From assembly GCA_013178125.1 (NCBI GenBank), contig JABLXJ010000005.1, positions 1 to 64,000 of the forward strand: a DNA stretch of 64,000 nt, in the 5' to 3' direction. The notes beneath the pieces were generated by a model. It worked only from the letters and a program-made list of their open reading frames with translations, did no database searches and was not told where the DNA came from. The position numbers and the translations under genes are program-made. Numbering within the stretch: the first letter of the stretch is position 1; every line of letters starts with the position of its first letter. The stretch comes from Bacillota bacterium (GTDB taxonomy: Bacteria; Bacillota; SHA-98; Ch115; JABLXJ01). Of this stretch, positions 53,670 to 62,429 are shown one piece after another.

Positions 53670-55001
53670 TTAGAAGACCATCAGGTACTGATCGATCTCC
53701 CAACTATGGATCTGAGTGCGATATATATCCCATTCGATCTGCTTGGCCTCGATGAAACGCTTGAAGATATGGCTCCCGAGCGCCTCCTGCATCACTTCAT
53801 CGCGCTTGAGCTCCTCCACCGCCTCAGCAAGGCTGCCGGGCAGGCTCTCTATACCGAGCTCAACACGCTCCTCCGGCGTCAACGCGTAGATGTTCTTATT
53901 CACCGGCTCGGGCGGCATTATCTTGTTCTTGATCCCATCAAGGCCCGACTTGAGCATGACAGCCAGCGCCAGATACGGGTTGCATGAAGGATCGGGGTTC
54001 CGGAGCTCTACACGCGTTTGTTTCCCGCGGGCCGCGGGCACCCTCACGAGCGGGCTCCTGTTGCGCTCCGACCAAGCGATATATACCGGCGCCTCGTAGC
54101 CGGGCACAAGCCGCTTATAGGAGTTCACGATTGGATTCGTGATCGCTGTAAAGGCGCGGGCGTGCTTCATCAAGCCGCCGATGTAATAAAGCGCCGTCTC
54201 GCTCAGCTGGTATTTTGCATTGGGGTCGTAGAAGGCGTTCTCCTCGCCCCTGAAGAGGGACTGGTGGGTGTGCATCCCGGACCCATTTATCCCGAAAACG
54301 GGCTTGGGCATAAAGGTAGCATGAAGGCCGTGCTTCAGGGCCACGGTCCGGACCACGAAGCGGAATGTCGCGATATTATCCGCGGTGCTGAGCCCATCCG
54401 CATATCGAAAATCGATCTCATGCTGGGCAGGCGCTACCTCATGGTGGGATGCCTCTATCTCGAAACCCATCTGCTGCAGCGTCAGCACCATATCCTTGCG
54501 GCAATCCTCGCCCATGTCCACCGGCGCCAGATCAAAGTAGCCCGCCTGGTCCCCGGATTCAGTGGTCGGCTTGGAGCCGTTCTTCTTATCAAAAAGGAAG
54601 AACTCCGGCTCCGGGCCGGCCATCATGGTGAACCCCATAGCCCCGGCCTCTTCGAGAACTCTCTTCAGCGCGCCCCTCGGGCACCCATCAAACGGCGTCC
54701 CGTCCGGGTTATAAATATCGCACATAAGGCGGGCTATCGTACCATTCCCAATGCTCCAGGGGAATACCGTAAAGGTCGATGGATCGGGCCGCAGGTACAT
54801 ATCTGATTCCTCTATCCGCACAAAGCCCTCTATTGAGGAGCCATCAAACATGAGCTTGCCATCGAGCGCATCCTCGAGCTGCTCGACGGGGATCGCGACG
54901 TTCTTTATAATCCCCAGAATATCGGTAAACTGCAGGTGAATAAACTTCACGTCCAGCTCTTTAGCCTTCCGCAGTACATCTTCCTTCGTAAGGTTCTCCA
55001 T
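53670..55001 (-). CDS. glnA: Glutamine synthetase type I
   Basis: Glutamine synthetase of 443 residues, the GSI-alpha size typical of Firmicutes. It makes glutamine from glutamate, ammonia and ATP. Signatures are [46 protein letters not shown] (ATP/ammonium site) and [18 protein letters not shown] 55001 with GGGAGAGAGG upstream defines the start; the open frame extends further into glnR. It lies 49 bp after glnR in the same transcript, controlled by GlnR boxes further upstream, and next to the glutamate synthase genes. Confidence 0.97.
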   Translation of the reverse strand: MENLTKEDVLRKAKELDVKFIHLQFTDILGIIKNVAIPVEQLEDALDGKLMFDGSSIEGFVRIEESDMYLRPDPSTFTVFPWSIGNGTIARLMCDIYNPDGTPFDGCPRGALKRVLEEAGAMGFTMMAGPEPEFFLFDKKNGSKPTTESGDQAGYFDLAPVDMGEDCRKDMVLTLQQMGFEIEASHHEVAPAQHEIDFRYADGLSTADNIATFRFVVRTVALKHGLHATFMPKPVFGINGSGMHTHQSLFRGEENAFYDPNAKYQLSETALYYIGGLMKHARAFTAITNPIVNSYKRLVPGYEAPVYIAWSERNRSPLVRVPAARGKQTRVELRNPDPSCNPYLALAVMLKSGLDGIKNKIMPPEPVNKNIYALTPEERVELGIESLPGSLAEAVEELKRDEVMQEALGSHIFKRFIEAKQIEWDIYRTQIHSWEIDQYLMVF

Positions 55002-55050
55002 GTGCCTCTCTCCCTTTTCTCCAACTCTAACTCTTAATCTAATCCTTAAT

Positions 55051-55443
55051 CTAATCCTTTCGAACCTTATCCAGCGTCCTCTCGAGCTCCGCCCTATCCG
55101 ACACAGGGTAAAGGGACTTAAGCCTTGTGTAAGCCTCGGCACCACCTGGCACTCGCATCCCCGCTCCACGCGTTCTGTCGCGAGCCGCAGCAGCGTCACC
55201 GCCTCTATCGCGCCTCGAGAGTTCCTCTTTGATCTCATTTACCCGCATGCCGCGGTTTATGAAATTCTTGACCAGCTTGAGCCGCTCAACGTCCCTCGCC
55301 GAATACAGGCGCTTGCCCCCAGGCGTTCGCTCGGGGGTTACAAGCCCCATCTTGTCGTAATAGCGAATCTGACGTTCCGTCAAATCTACGAGATCCTTCA
55401 CAACGCCTATTGGATAAACGGGAGTACTCGTCGGCGTGCCCAC
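55051..55443 (-). CDS. glnR: MerR-family nitrogen regulator GlnR
   Basis: Regulator of 130 residues. The MerR winged helix is clear: [53 protein letters not shown] 55443 is chosen because AGAGGAGGTG precedes it by about 7 bases; the longer frame to 55494 lacks support. The C-terminal tail in GlnR normally senses feedback-inhibited glutamine synthetase. Between the two lies a short Arg/Ala/Gly-rich low-complexity stretch ([18 protein letters not shown]). Two perfect TGTNA-N7-TNACA operators flank its promoter, so autoregulation is expected. Confidence 0.9.
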   Translation of the reverse strand: MGTPTSTPVYPIGVVKDLVDLTERQIRYYDKMGLVTPERTPGGKRLYSARDVERLKLVKNFINRGMRVNEIKEELSRRDRGGDAAAARDRTRGAGMRVPGGAEAYTRLKSLYPVSDRAELERTLDKVRKD

Positions 55444-55525
55444 CCAGAAACACCTCCTCTCGCGCAGGATTTGCGCAGGATCCACGTTTTGCATGCTTAA
55501 TCCATATTTTGCATGCCTCGCGAAG

Positions 55526-55542
55526 TGTAATATTTCCTTACA
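55526..55542. promoter_or_regulatory. GlnR operator 1 (downstream of the -10)
   Basis: TGTAATATTTCCTTACA matches TGTNA-N7-TNACA exactly. It lies about 10-27 bases downstream of the expected start point of the glnR promoter, a position suited to repression. Confidence 0.8.
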
Positions 55543-55559
55543 TTGCGTTGCCTGCTGCC

Positions 55560-55588
55560 ATTATATCCTGCTCGAGATCGGGTGTCAA
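55560..55588 (-). promoter_or_regulatory. Perfect sigma-A promoter of glnR-glnA
   Basis: Reading leftward: TTGACA (55588-55583), 17-bp spacer, TATAAT (55565-55560). Both hexamers are identical to consensus. The promoter sits between two GlnR operators. Confidence 0.85.
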
Positions 55589-55594
55589 GAAATA

Positions 55595-55611
55595 TGTCAG
55601 GAAACCTGACA
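55595..55611. promoter_or_regulatory. GlnR operator 2 (upstream of the -35)
   Basis: TGTCAGGAAACCTGACA is a perfect palindrome matching TGTNA-N7-TNACA, centred about 50 bases upstream of the expected start point. Together with operator 1 (69 bp apart, between six and seven helical turns) it could allow cooperative binding. Confidence 0.8.
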
Positions 55612-55640
55612 CGCCATATTGATTCACCAACTACTGCCGC

Positions 55641-56555
55641 CTACTCCCCGAGGCACTCACCGGCCCCATCACCATTATACGAGTCATCCCTGGACCCCGC
55701 GTGGTAAAGCCCAGCAAAAGGCCTCAAAGATTTGGGAGAGAGCTTCAGGAAATTCTCATGCATTATCTCGTCAACATCATAACCAAATAACTCCGCAAAC
55801 TCGCCCACCGCATCCGCTATGAGGCGCATATCATCCTCCGCCGGCTGGGAAATCTTGACCGCGGCCCCCAGCTGGTAAGGGTCCACCCTGCCCCGGATGA
55901 AAATCTCTCCACCGTGCATTCCCGTCCCGATGAAATTCGCCTTGTGATATTCCCCGGGGCCGAGGTTGAGCCCGAGCAGGATCGCCGTGCCCCCAGCCAT
56001 ATACTCGCCAAAAAAGTCATGCGCCGTCCCGCCGACAACGAGAAGCGGTCTCTTCTCGCCACACTCCTTCATGTGAATGGCACTTCTAGAGCCGACATTA
56101 CCTCTGATGAAAATCTTGCCGCCCCTCATAGACATAGCCGCAATATCTCCCGCATTCCCATAGACAACGATCTTCCCGCTATTCATGGTGTTCCCAACGC
56201 CGTCCTGGGCATTCCCGTACACATATATCACTGGCCCGTCCATGAACGCCCCCAGGTCGTTGCCGGGGGTTCCATACAGCATGACCTCGATCTCGCCCCT
56301 GAGGCCGGTCCCGATGTACCTCTGTCCCAGGACGTTCGTGACCGAGATCCTGGATACGCCCCTCCTGGCGGTGAGAGCCCTCAGGGTCCGGTTCAGCTCA
56401 CGGTATGACCTGCCCAGTGCATCAAGGGTAATACACCCCGCTCCTGGCGCCACTCCCGCCACCCCTGGTCTTGCCCCTGGTCCCGGCCCTTCTCCGTCCA
56501 GCATTTCCCTTACCCTTACCTTTAAAGCCTCTAAAACCTCAACTTGAACGCTCAT
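55641..56555 (-). CDS. Glutamate synthase GXGXG-domain subunit (split GltB)
   Basis: Subunit of about 304 residues equivalent to the C-terminal beta-helix (GXGXG) domain of GltB. Repeated structural turns are DGPVIYVYGNAQDGVGNTMN, GKIVVYGNAGDIAAMSMRGG and GKIFIRGNVGSRSAIHMKE. In this split, archaeal-type enzyme it packs against the FMN and glutaminase subunits. The start is directly adjacent to the stop of the FMN subunit gene. The N-terminus has a short GPGPGARPG low-complexity stretch. The last gene of the glt operon, followed by the glnR regulatory region. Confidence 0.9.
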   Translation of the reverse strand: MSVQVEVLEALKVRVREMLDGEGPGPGARPGVAGVAPGAGCITLDALGRSYRELNRTLRALTARRGVSRISVTNVLGQRYIGTGLRGEIEVMLYGTPGNDLGAFMDGPVIYVYGNAQDGVGNTMNSGKIVVYGNAGDIAAMSMRGGKIFIRGNVGSRSAIHMKECGEKRPLLVVGGTAHDFFGEYMAGGTAILLGLNLGPGEYHKANFIGTGMHGGEIFIRGRVDPYQLGAAVKISQPAEDDMRLIADAVGEFAELFGYDVDEIMHENFLKLSPKSLRPFAGLYHAGSRDDSYNGDGAGECLGE

Positions 56556-58055
56556 CTACTGGCCAGCCCCCTTCACACCCAAGACTTCCAGTTCCCATTC
56601 CTGAAGGCCTATGCCTCGCAGGTGCAGCCTGTTCCCCCGCAAACTCTCAATGGAGTTTATCCCCATGCCACCCAGCATCTCCTTTATCTCCAGCGTCCAG
56701 GCGCGCACCAGGTTTACGAGCCGCCGGGTCGCTATATCGGGGTTGAGACGCTTGGCGATGTAAGGGTCCTGGGCTGTAATGCCCCACGCGCACTTGCCTG
56801 TGTTGCACTGCTGGCAGAGCGTGCAACCCATCGCCACCAGCGCGGCGGTCCCGATGTAGACCGCATCTGCGCCGAGGGCTATAGCCTTGATTATATCGGC
56901 GCTATTCCTGAACCCGCCCGCGACAAGGATCGATGCCCTGTTGCGTATCCCCTCCCTGCGCAGCCGCTCGTCAATGGCGGCGAGCGCAAGCTCTGTGGGG
57001 ATTCCAACGTTGTCCCTGATGACCCTGGGCGCGGCCCCGGTGCCGCCCCGGAACCCATCAACCGCTATGATGTCGGCGCCCGCGCGCACCATCCCCGAAG
57101 CGATGGCTGCCGCATTGTGCACCGCCGCTATCTTGACCGAGATGGGCTTCTCATAGTTAGTCGCCTCCTTGAGGGCGTAAATGAGCATCGACAGGTCCTC
57201 AATGGAATAGATATCGTGCTGGGGCGCGGGCGAGAGCGCATCCGTGCCCTCCGGGATCATGCGCGTCGCCGCTACCGCGGCCGTCACCTTCTCGCCAGGG
57301 AGGTGACCGCCTATCCCGGGCTTTGCCCCCTGGCCTATCTTGATCTCCACGATCGCCGCCTGATTCAAGTAATCCGGGTCGACGCCGAACCTCCCCGACG
57401 CGCACTGGACGATGACGTTTCGCCCGAATCTACGAAAATCCATGGGCCACCCGCCCTCGCCCGTATTGCACAGGGTTCCAAGCTCCTGGGCGGCCTGCAT
57501 GAAAGCCAGCTGCGCCTGGTAGCTTATGGCCCCATATGACATGGCACTGAAGATGATAGGCGTCTCTATCATCACCTGGGGGGGCATATCGGTTATGAGC
57601 CGCCCATCCTTGAACACCAGCCCATCAGGCTTGCGCCCGAGGAATGTCCGGAGCTCCATAGGCTCCCTCAGCGGGTCGATCGACGGGTTTGTGACCTGAC
57701 TCGCATTCAGGAGCAGGTGGTCCCAGTATACGCGGTGCGGCTTATCATTCCCCATCCCGGTGATGGTGACGGCTCCGGTCTCGGCCTTTCGCTTGACATC
57801 CAGGAGCATCTCCTCGGACCAATTGGCGTTTGGCCGGAATTCATGGGGGTGCTGGCGTATGACAAGCGCCCCCGTTGGGCAAAGCGTCGCGCACCGCTGG
57901 CACCCTACGCACGCGCTCTCATTTGAGCGAATCTCATCATCCTCGTCGTCATAGGCGTGAACGCCGAAGCTGCACTGGCGGACGCAAACCTTGCACCTGA
58001 TGCACTTATCATCATCTCTATACACCGCGAACTGCGGCAAAAGATAGCTCTTCAT
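56556..58055 (-). CDS. gltB: Glutamate synthase FMN-domain subunit with ferredoxin domain
   Basis: Central subunit of about 499 residues. Two [4Fe-4S] ferredoxin motifs open the protein (C18-C21-C24-C28 and C49-C52-C55-C59). The FMN barrel follows: SAMSYGAISYQAQLAFMQAAQELG, GEGGW, IEIKIGQGAKPGIGGHLPG, AVDGFRGGTGAAPRV and VAGGFRNSADIIKAIALGADAVYIGTAAL. CTLCQQCNTGKCAWG is the 3Fe-4S-type cluster motif of glutamate synthases. It combines ammonia with 2-oxoglutarate using reduced FMN. The archaeal-type fusion of ferredoxin to the FMN domain suggests ferredoxin- or NAD(P)H-fed electron input through the upstream FAD/Fe-S subunit. Confidence 0.94.
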   Translation of the reverse strand: MKSYLLPQFAVYRDDDKCIRCKVCVRQCSFGVHAYDDEDDEIRSNESACVGCQRCATLCPTGALVIRQHPHEFRPNANWSEEMLLDVKRKAETGAVTITGMGNDKPHRVYWDHLLLNASQVTNPSIDPLREPMELRTFLGRKPDGLVFKDGRLITDMPPQVMIETPIIFSAMSYGAISYQAQLAFMQAAQELGTLCNTGEGGWPMDFRRFGRNVIVQCASGRFGVDPDYLNQAAIVEIKIGQGAKPGIGGHLPGEKVTAAVAATRMIPEGTDALSPAPQHDIYSIEDLSMLIYALKEATNYEKPISVKIAAVHNAAAIASGMVRAGADIIAVDGFRGGTGAAPRVIRDNVGIPTELALAAIDERLRREGIRNRASILVAGGFRNSADIIKAIALGADAVYIGTAALVAMGCTLCQQCNTGKCAWGITAQDPYIAKRLNPDIATRRLVNLVRAWTLEIKEMLGGMGINSIESLRGNRLHLRGIGLQEWELEVLGVKGAGQ

Positions 58056-58167
58056 AAAAATCCCCCCGAAAATCCCACCGGAGTCCCATCAGAAATCCAC
58101 CCCAAAAATCCAGCAAAACCCAAAAGCAGAAACACACCGGAAAAATCCCCGAGACCCCGTCACGGAA

Positions 58168-59373
58168 TCAGCTTGCGGCGGCCCTCGACTCGGATCCGGT
58201 TATCACCCGTCCACCCAGGCGGCCTATGATCGGCTCGCCGCCCTTCACGGTCCACGTCTCATCGAGCTCCGGGCAGACCACCCGGATGGGCGCCTCCTCG
58301 GATGAGAGGTACAACATGTCATCCTTGATGCCGGCCACCAGTGGGCGGAGCTGTATCCTGTCCCTGAGGCCGATCATTTCGCCCTGACGGGCGATGATTA
58401 TCGTAAATGGCCCGTTCATGAGGAGGGCCGGGTATGTGAGGCGCAGGGCCGTATGAAGCCGCCGCTCGGGCCCGGGCATCCTGTCAATGGCTGTCCATAG
58501 AGGGGGGGCCAGGACCTTTGCCACGATATCCATGGGCAGGCGGTGCCGCCTCGCCAGGAGATCGACGGCGTAGGCGATCACCTCTGTGTCAGTATGCATA
58601 CAGCAGTAATACCCGTGCATCTCGAGAAAGGCCCGATTTGTGCCGTATGACGAGATCTCGCCATTGTGGACCACGCTCCAGTCCAGGAGCGAAAATGGGT
58701 GAGCCCCGCCCCACCAGGCCTGCGTATTTGTGGGGAACCTCCCGTGGGCCGTCCACAAATAGCCGGAATACTCCTCCAGGCAAAAGAAATTCCCTATATC
58801 CTCCGGGTAGCCCACGCCCTTGAAAACCCCCATGTTCTTACCGCTCGAGAAGACGTATGCGTCAGCGATCTGTGTATCGATGGTCATTACCTGCTTTACA
58901 ACGTAATCATCAGCAACATCTTCCTCGATATTCTTGATATCCTTCCTGGCATCTTCCCTGATCATGTCCTTCAGGACATTCTCGGGGACCCTGACGAAGT
59001 ATCTCCAAAGAATAGGCGCAGTCCCTGCAGTATACGCACCTCCTACCCTCGAGCTCGCCGGATCCCTATGCGGCATCTCCTCATCATGAACAAGATCAAA
59101 TGCCGTGCGTATGAAGGCCTCAGTCTGTTCCTTGCCCGCCATGCTCTCATACATGACATGAAGCGCATAGCAATCCTCGTATTCAGGGTAGATGCCGTAT
59201 GCGGCGAAGCCGCCCCCCAGGCCATTGCCGCGGTCGTGCATATTAGCCATGGCAAGTATGACATCCCGGCCCGAGAACTTCCTCCCCCTGGTGCTCATCA
59301 TGCCGAACAAACCACAGTTGGAGATCACCTTGTCGTCGTTGAAAGGATTGGTGATTCTATCAAGCCCTTTCAT
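58168..59373 (-). CDS. Glutamate synthase glutaminase subunit (class II amidotransferase)
   Basis: Class II glutamine amidotransferase of about 401 residues equivalent to the GltB N-terminal domain. The nucleophile is C20 in VISNCGLFGMMS, implying removal of a 19-residue leader, as in other Ntn hydrolases. Further active-site segments are AHGRFPTNTQAWWGGAHPFSLLDWSVVHNGEISSYG. It releases ammonia from glutamine for the FMN subunit. Its start overlaps the upstream FAD gene stop by 4 bp (ATGA). Confidence 0.92.
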   Translation of the reverse strand: MKGLDRITNPFNDDKVISNCGLFGMMSTRGRKFSGRDVILAMANMHDRGNGLGGGFAAYGIYPEYEDCYALHVMYESMAGKEQTEAFIRTAFDLVHDEEMPHRDPASSRVGGAYTAGTAPILWRYFVRVPENVLKDMIREDARKDIKNIEEDVADDYVVKQVMTIDTQIADAYVFSSGKNMGVFKGVGYPEDIGNFFCLEEYSGYLWTAHGRFPTNTQAWWGGAHPFSLLDWSVVHNGEISSYGTNRAFLEMHGYYCCMHTDTEVIAYAVDLLARRHRLPMDIVAKVLAPPLWTAIDRMPGPERRLHTALRLTYPALLMNGPFTIIIARQGEMIGLRDRIQLRPLVAGIKDDMLYLSSEEAPIRVVCPELDETWTVKGGEPIIGRLGGRVITGSESRAAAS

Positions 59374-61784
59374 ACCCGCACCTCGCTTCCGTCACGGCTG
59401 CCAGCTCTCTTCAAGTCCGGGCAGCTCCCATCCCCAGGGTTAGCCTGGAAACTACCATAGCCCCGGCCGTTCTTGCAGCCCTTAACGCTACCCGACGGGG
59501 ACTTCCATAGGGGCTTTCGCAGGAGCTCATCGCGCACCTCCGCCGGTAACGCCATGAGGTTCGCCTCGCTGAAGAGCTCGCCCTTGAATGAAGCTATATT
59601 TATTCCCCGCAGGATGCACTCGACGATGATCCCGGCCCGGTCGATGGCCCGGCCCGCCATGACCAGTCCTATGGGCACGCCGTCCTTCAAAACGATCTTT
59701 TTATAAGACGCTGCTACCACCCTACAAAGCACCCTACGAAGCCCTTCCTTATCTTCCACATCGCCGGCATTTTCCACGTCTCCCATATGATCCCCTTCAG
59801 GTGCCCCGCTCGCCCCGCTGAATTCCTGGAGCACCTCATAGCCTCCCGTCTCGGAGCCGCAGGCTATCCCCCCACCATTCGATGAAGCAGCGCCCGGCTC
59901 CGTGCTCACGCCCGTGCCGGCATTCCAGGTTGCTGGTGCCGGCGATGATGGTGCCGACGACGGTGCCAGCTTTGATGCCGCTGCCGAGGGTGCTACCGCA
60001 GGAGCTATTGCGGATGCCACCGCGGGTGGGTCGAAGATGCCCGCCGAGACGATCGAGAACCCAAAGAAATGGGCCGCATTCATGGCAAACCCCGACATGG
60101 TCACATCCTCGCGCCCGGCCATGTTAAACCCCGCAGTCCGCCCCTGCAAATATGCGTTTGGCCATATGGGGATCGGCCGGCGCCCGCCGAGGAGGAGGTC
60201 GGGGCCCTCGGCCACGTCGCCCGCGGCGAAGATGCCCGGAATGCTGGTCTCCATGCGATGCTCAACAAGTATTCCCTTGTTTACTGCAAGCCCGGCATCC
60301 ACTGCAAGCTCCTTGCGCGGGACCACGCCTGTAGCGATAACAACCAGATCGCATTCGAGCTCGAGCTCATGCCCAGCACCCGTCTGGCCAGCGCCCATCC
60401 GACCGGCACCTGCTCGGCTGGCCTCTACTCGGCTGATGTCTGCCTGGCCGGCTGCCGCCTTCTTGTATGTAATAATTACCGATCCTGCCCTCCGGCCGGA
60501 CCTCTCCCCAAAAGCCTCCTCCGCACCGGTCCCCTCCCGGATTTCCCTGGCGGATGCGCCTTTGATGATCTCAACGCCATGGTCCTTGAAGACGGATTCC
60601 ACCATGGCTGCCCCTGCCGCATCCAGGGCGGGGGCGAGAAGCCTATCCATGAGCTCGACCACGGTTACATGCGCGCCCAGTTTCACGAGGGCTTCCGCAG
60701 CCTGGAGGCCGATCAGCCCTCCGCCGATGACCACGGCCCTGGGTCTGGCAGGACCACCGATTTCAGCCCTTCGAGCCCGAGCTATAGCATCGAACTCCGA
60801 CCTGATCTTTCGCGCGTCCTCGAGGGTGGTGAAGGTGAAGACGTTTTCAAAACCAGCATCAGCCCCGGGCACCGGAGGGATAAATGGTTTGCCTCCCGTG
60901 GCGATCAGCAGTCGGTCATAAGATACCAACCACCCGCTAGTATTTATACTCGACTCAAGGTGGGATCCCGCGCTGGAGCCCCCGGGGTCCTTAACCGGCA
61001 GGACCAGGAGCCTAGATGATTTCGGCTCTATCCTCTCAACACGGCAACCCAGGAACGCATCTACCTTCATCTTCTCGTAGAAGTCCGGCGACCTATAGAG
61101 AATCTCTTCCCCATTGCGCTCCCCTGTAAGACAAAGTGAAATCAACGGCCTCGAATAGGGAGGAGTCGCCTCCTCTGAGAAAACCGCAATGGTCCCCTCC
61201 GAATCCACCTTGCGAATGGCCTCGATGGCGCCTACAGCCGCCACGGAGTTCCCGATTATCGCATATTTGTAGTGGTGACATCTTCCCGGACCCACCTCCC
61301 CGCGCCTGGGCCCGGATAACCTCTCTTCCGGCTCCTTGATAGACGGAGAAGGCTCCTCGGCGACAACCAGGGCCTCGTTCGGGCAGTTCGCAACGCATGC
61401 CGGCATCTCCTCGCCAGGGCACAGGTCGCATTTCAGACTCAAGCCCCGGGCCGCGTCGCGGATGATCGCGCCGTAGGGGCAAGCCAGCACGCAGGTCCAG
61501 CACCCGATGCATTTCCCTTCATCTATCCGGATGGCGCCGTCAGAATCGATATGGGCGGCCCCGGTAACGCACGCATAAACGCATGCTGGCTCCTCGCAGT
61601 GGCGGCACTGGAAGCCAAATGACACGGGTCCGCGTTCCTCGACCTTGACGCGAGCTACAGCCCGGGGTTGCTCCCTCTTAAAGGCCTTGATGATATCCCT
61701 GCTCCTGGAATGCGCAACCACGCAGTAGACCTCACACAACCTGCATCCTATGCAAACCTCTTGCCTTGCAAAGACCTTCTTCAT
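59370..61784 (-). CDS. Fe-S/FAD oxidoreductase, GltD-like electron-input subunit
   Basis: Protein of about 804 residues. Residues 1-145 hold four ferredoxin-type cysteine clusters (CIGCRLCEVYC, CRHCEEPACVYAC, CIGCWTCVLAC and CDLC with CVANC). Residues 170 onward form an NAD(P)H/FAD pyridine-nucleotide-disulfide-type domain: YAIIGNSVAAVGAIEAIRKV, LLIATGGKPFIPPVPGAD, AVVIGGGLIGLQAAEALVKLG, CDLVVIATGVVPRKEL and GIFAAGDVAEGPDLLLGG. It would pass electrons to the glutamate synthase FMN subunit. An Ala/Pro/Ser/Gly-rich insertion of about 90 residues (ASAIAPAVAPSAAASKLAPS onward) lies near residue 600-690, plus a smaller one near 470. First structural gene of the glt operon. Confidence 0.88.
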   Translation of the reverse strand: MKKVFARQEVCIGCRLCEVYCVVAHSRSRDIIKAFKREQPRAVARVKVEERGPVSFGFQCRHCEEPACVYACVTGAAHIDSDGAIRIDEGKCIGCWTCVLACPYGAIIRDAARGLSLKCDLCPGEEMPACVANCPNEALVVAEEPSPSIKEPEERLSGPRRGEVGPGRCHHYKYAIIGNSVAAVGAIEAIRKVDSEGTIAVFSEEATPPYSRPLISLCLTGERNGEEILYRSPDFYEKMKVDAFLGCRVERIEPKSSRLLVLPVKDPGGSSAGSHLESSINTSGWLVSYDRLLIATGGKPFIPPVPGADAGFENVFTFTTLEDARKIRSEFDAIARARRAEIGGPARPRAVVIGGGLIGLQAAEALVKLGAHVTVVELMDRLLAPALDAAGAAMVESVFKDHGVEIIKGASAREIREGTGAEEAFGERSGRRAGSVIITYKKAAAGQADISRVEASRAGAGRMGAGQTGAGHELELECDLVVIATGVVPRKELAVDAGLAVNKGILVEHRMETSIPGIFAAGDVAEGPDLLLGGRRPIPIWPNAYLQGRTAGFNMAGREDVTMSGFAMNAAHFFGFSIVSAGIFDPPAVASAIAPAVAPSAAASKLAPSSAPSSPAPATWNAGTGVSTEPGAASSNGGGIACGSETGGYEVLQEFSGASGAPEGDHMGDVENAGDVEDKEGLRRVLCRVVAASYKKIVLKDGVPIGLVMAGRAIDRAGIIVECILRGINIASFKGELFSEANLMALPAEVRDELLRKPLWKSPSGSVKGCKNGRGYGSFQANPGDGSCPDLKRAGSRDGSEVRV

Positions 61785-62008
61785 CGCGGGTCCTGCCCCC
61801 TAGAGAGTTATATAGTCGATGTAGAGAGTGAAATATGTTTACCAGAGCTATTCATAAATAACCAAGTCCAAAGTTCAATGAATGCGCTGCTTCACCGTTG
61901 CCGGCGCCCCGCATATGTTCTATGCCTGGTTTAGGTCTGAGTTTGGTTGTCTATGTTGTCTATCAAGCAGAGCAAGGGCGAAAGTGAAAGCAAAAGCGAA
62001 AGAGAAAG

Positions 62009-62061
62009 TAAAACAAAAACGCCCACTTCAACGAAGCACCATCGCTCCGGTGAAGTGGACG
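62009..62061 (-). terminator. Leader terminator (putative attenuator) of the glt operon
   Basis: Reading leftward, CGTCCACTTCA (62061-62051) pairs with TGAAGTGGGCG (62030-62020) and is followed by TTTTTGTTTT. It lies about 80 bases after the expected start of a consensus promoter and 225 bases before the first structural gene, so it can control read-through. An alternative pairing, GUGGGC with GUCCAC across its 5' arm, would prevent it. Confidence 0.65.
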
Positions 62062-62115
62062 TCATTGCCCACATTTACCTGCCTGCCTGGCCATTGGCAG
62101 CAGGATCAAACCCAT
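62062..62115 (-). CDS. Putative 17-residue leader peptide of the glt operon
   Basis: ATG 62115 is preceded by AAGAAGG at good spacing and opens MGLILLPMARQAGKCGQ followed by TGA. The stop codon ends one base before the terminator stem. Two of its last seven codons are for glutamine (CAG, CAA). It is the first frame after a consensus promoter. The layout matches ribosome-mediated attenuators, but no such control of glutamate synthase is known to me, so this is a hypothesis. Confidence 0.4.
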   Translation of the reverse strand: MGLILLPMARQAGKCGQ

Positions 62116-62145
62116 TTTACCTTCTTAATCTCTGGTTTATCTCCA

Positions 62146-62173
62146 ATTATAGCACGTAAACCTGACATGTCAA
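62146..62173 (-). promoter_or_regulatory. Consensus sigma-A promoter of the glt operon
   Basis: Reading leftward: TTGACA (62173-62168), 16-bp spacer, TATAAT (62151-62146), both perfect. TGACATGTCA overlaps the -35, a 10-bp palindrome that could be an operator; it is not a full GlnR box. The leader between here and 61785 also contains a Lys/Glu-like purine repeat (GAAAGC, AAAAGC, GAAAGA on the + strand, about 61980-62015). The 250 bases between 62174 and the GH3 gene hold nothing recognisable. Confidence 0.75.
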
Positions 62174-62429
62174 GAAGAATTTCCATAGCTTGCGTCCTTC
62201 TGCGCGAGCAAAAAGGTCCAGCCATCCCCTCCCGCCACGTATATCCATGATATCTATGCCATACCACCCGCTACGTACCGCCTCATATTTGGAAAGGGAC
62301 GCGCCGTCTGGTGCGTCCCTGATTGCTAATATTACGCCGAATACTCCAATATCGTACTGGATCACATGGAGAATAGCCTCCCATGCCGCGGCGCGCCGCC
62401 ACAGAGAATGGAAGTACCTTTATAGATAC

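Noticed and set aside
53451-53987. Rightward 178-codon frame at the end of glnA
   Set aside because: It combines intergenic triplet repeats with the antisense of glnA and has no family.
55001-55640. Glutamine riboswitch or T-box in front of glnR/glnA
   Set aside because: The conserved core of either element is absent; GlnR operators explain the region.
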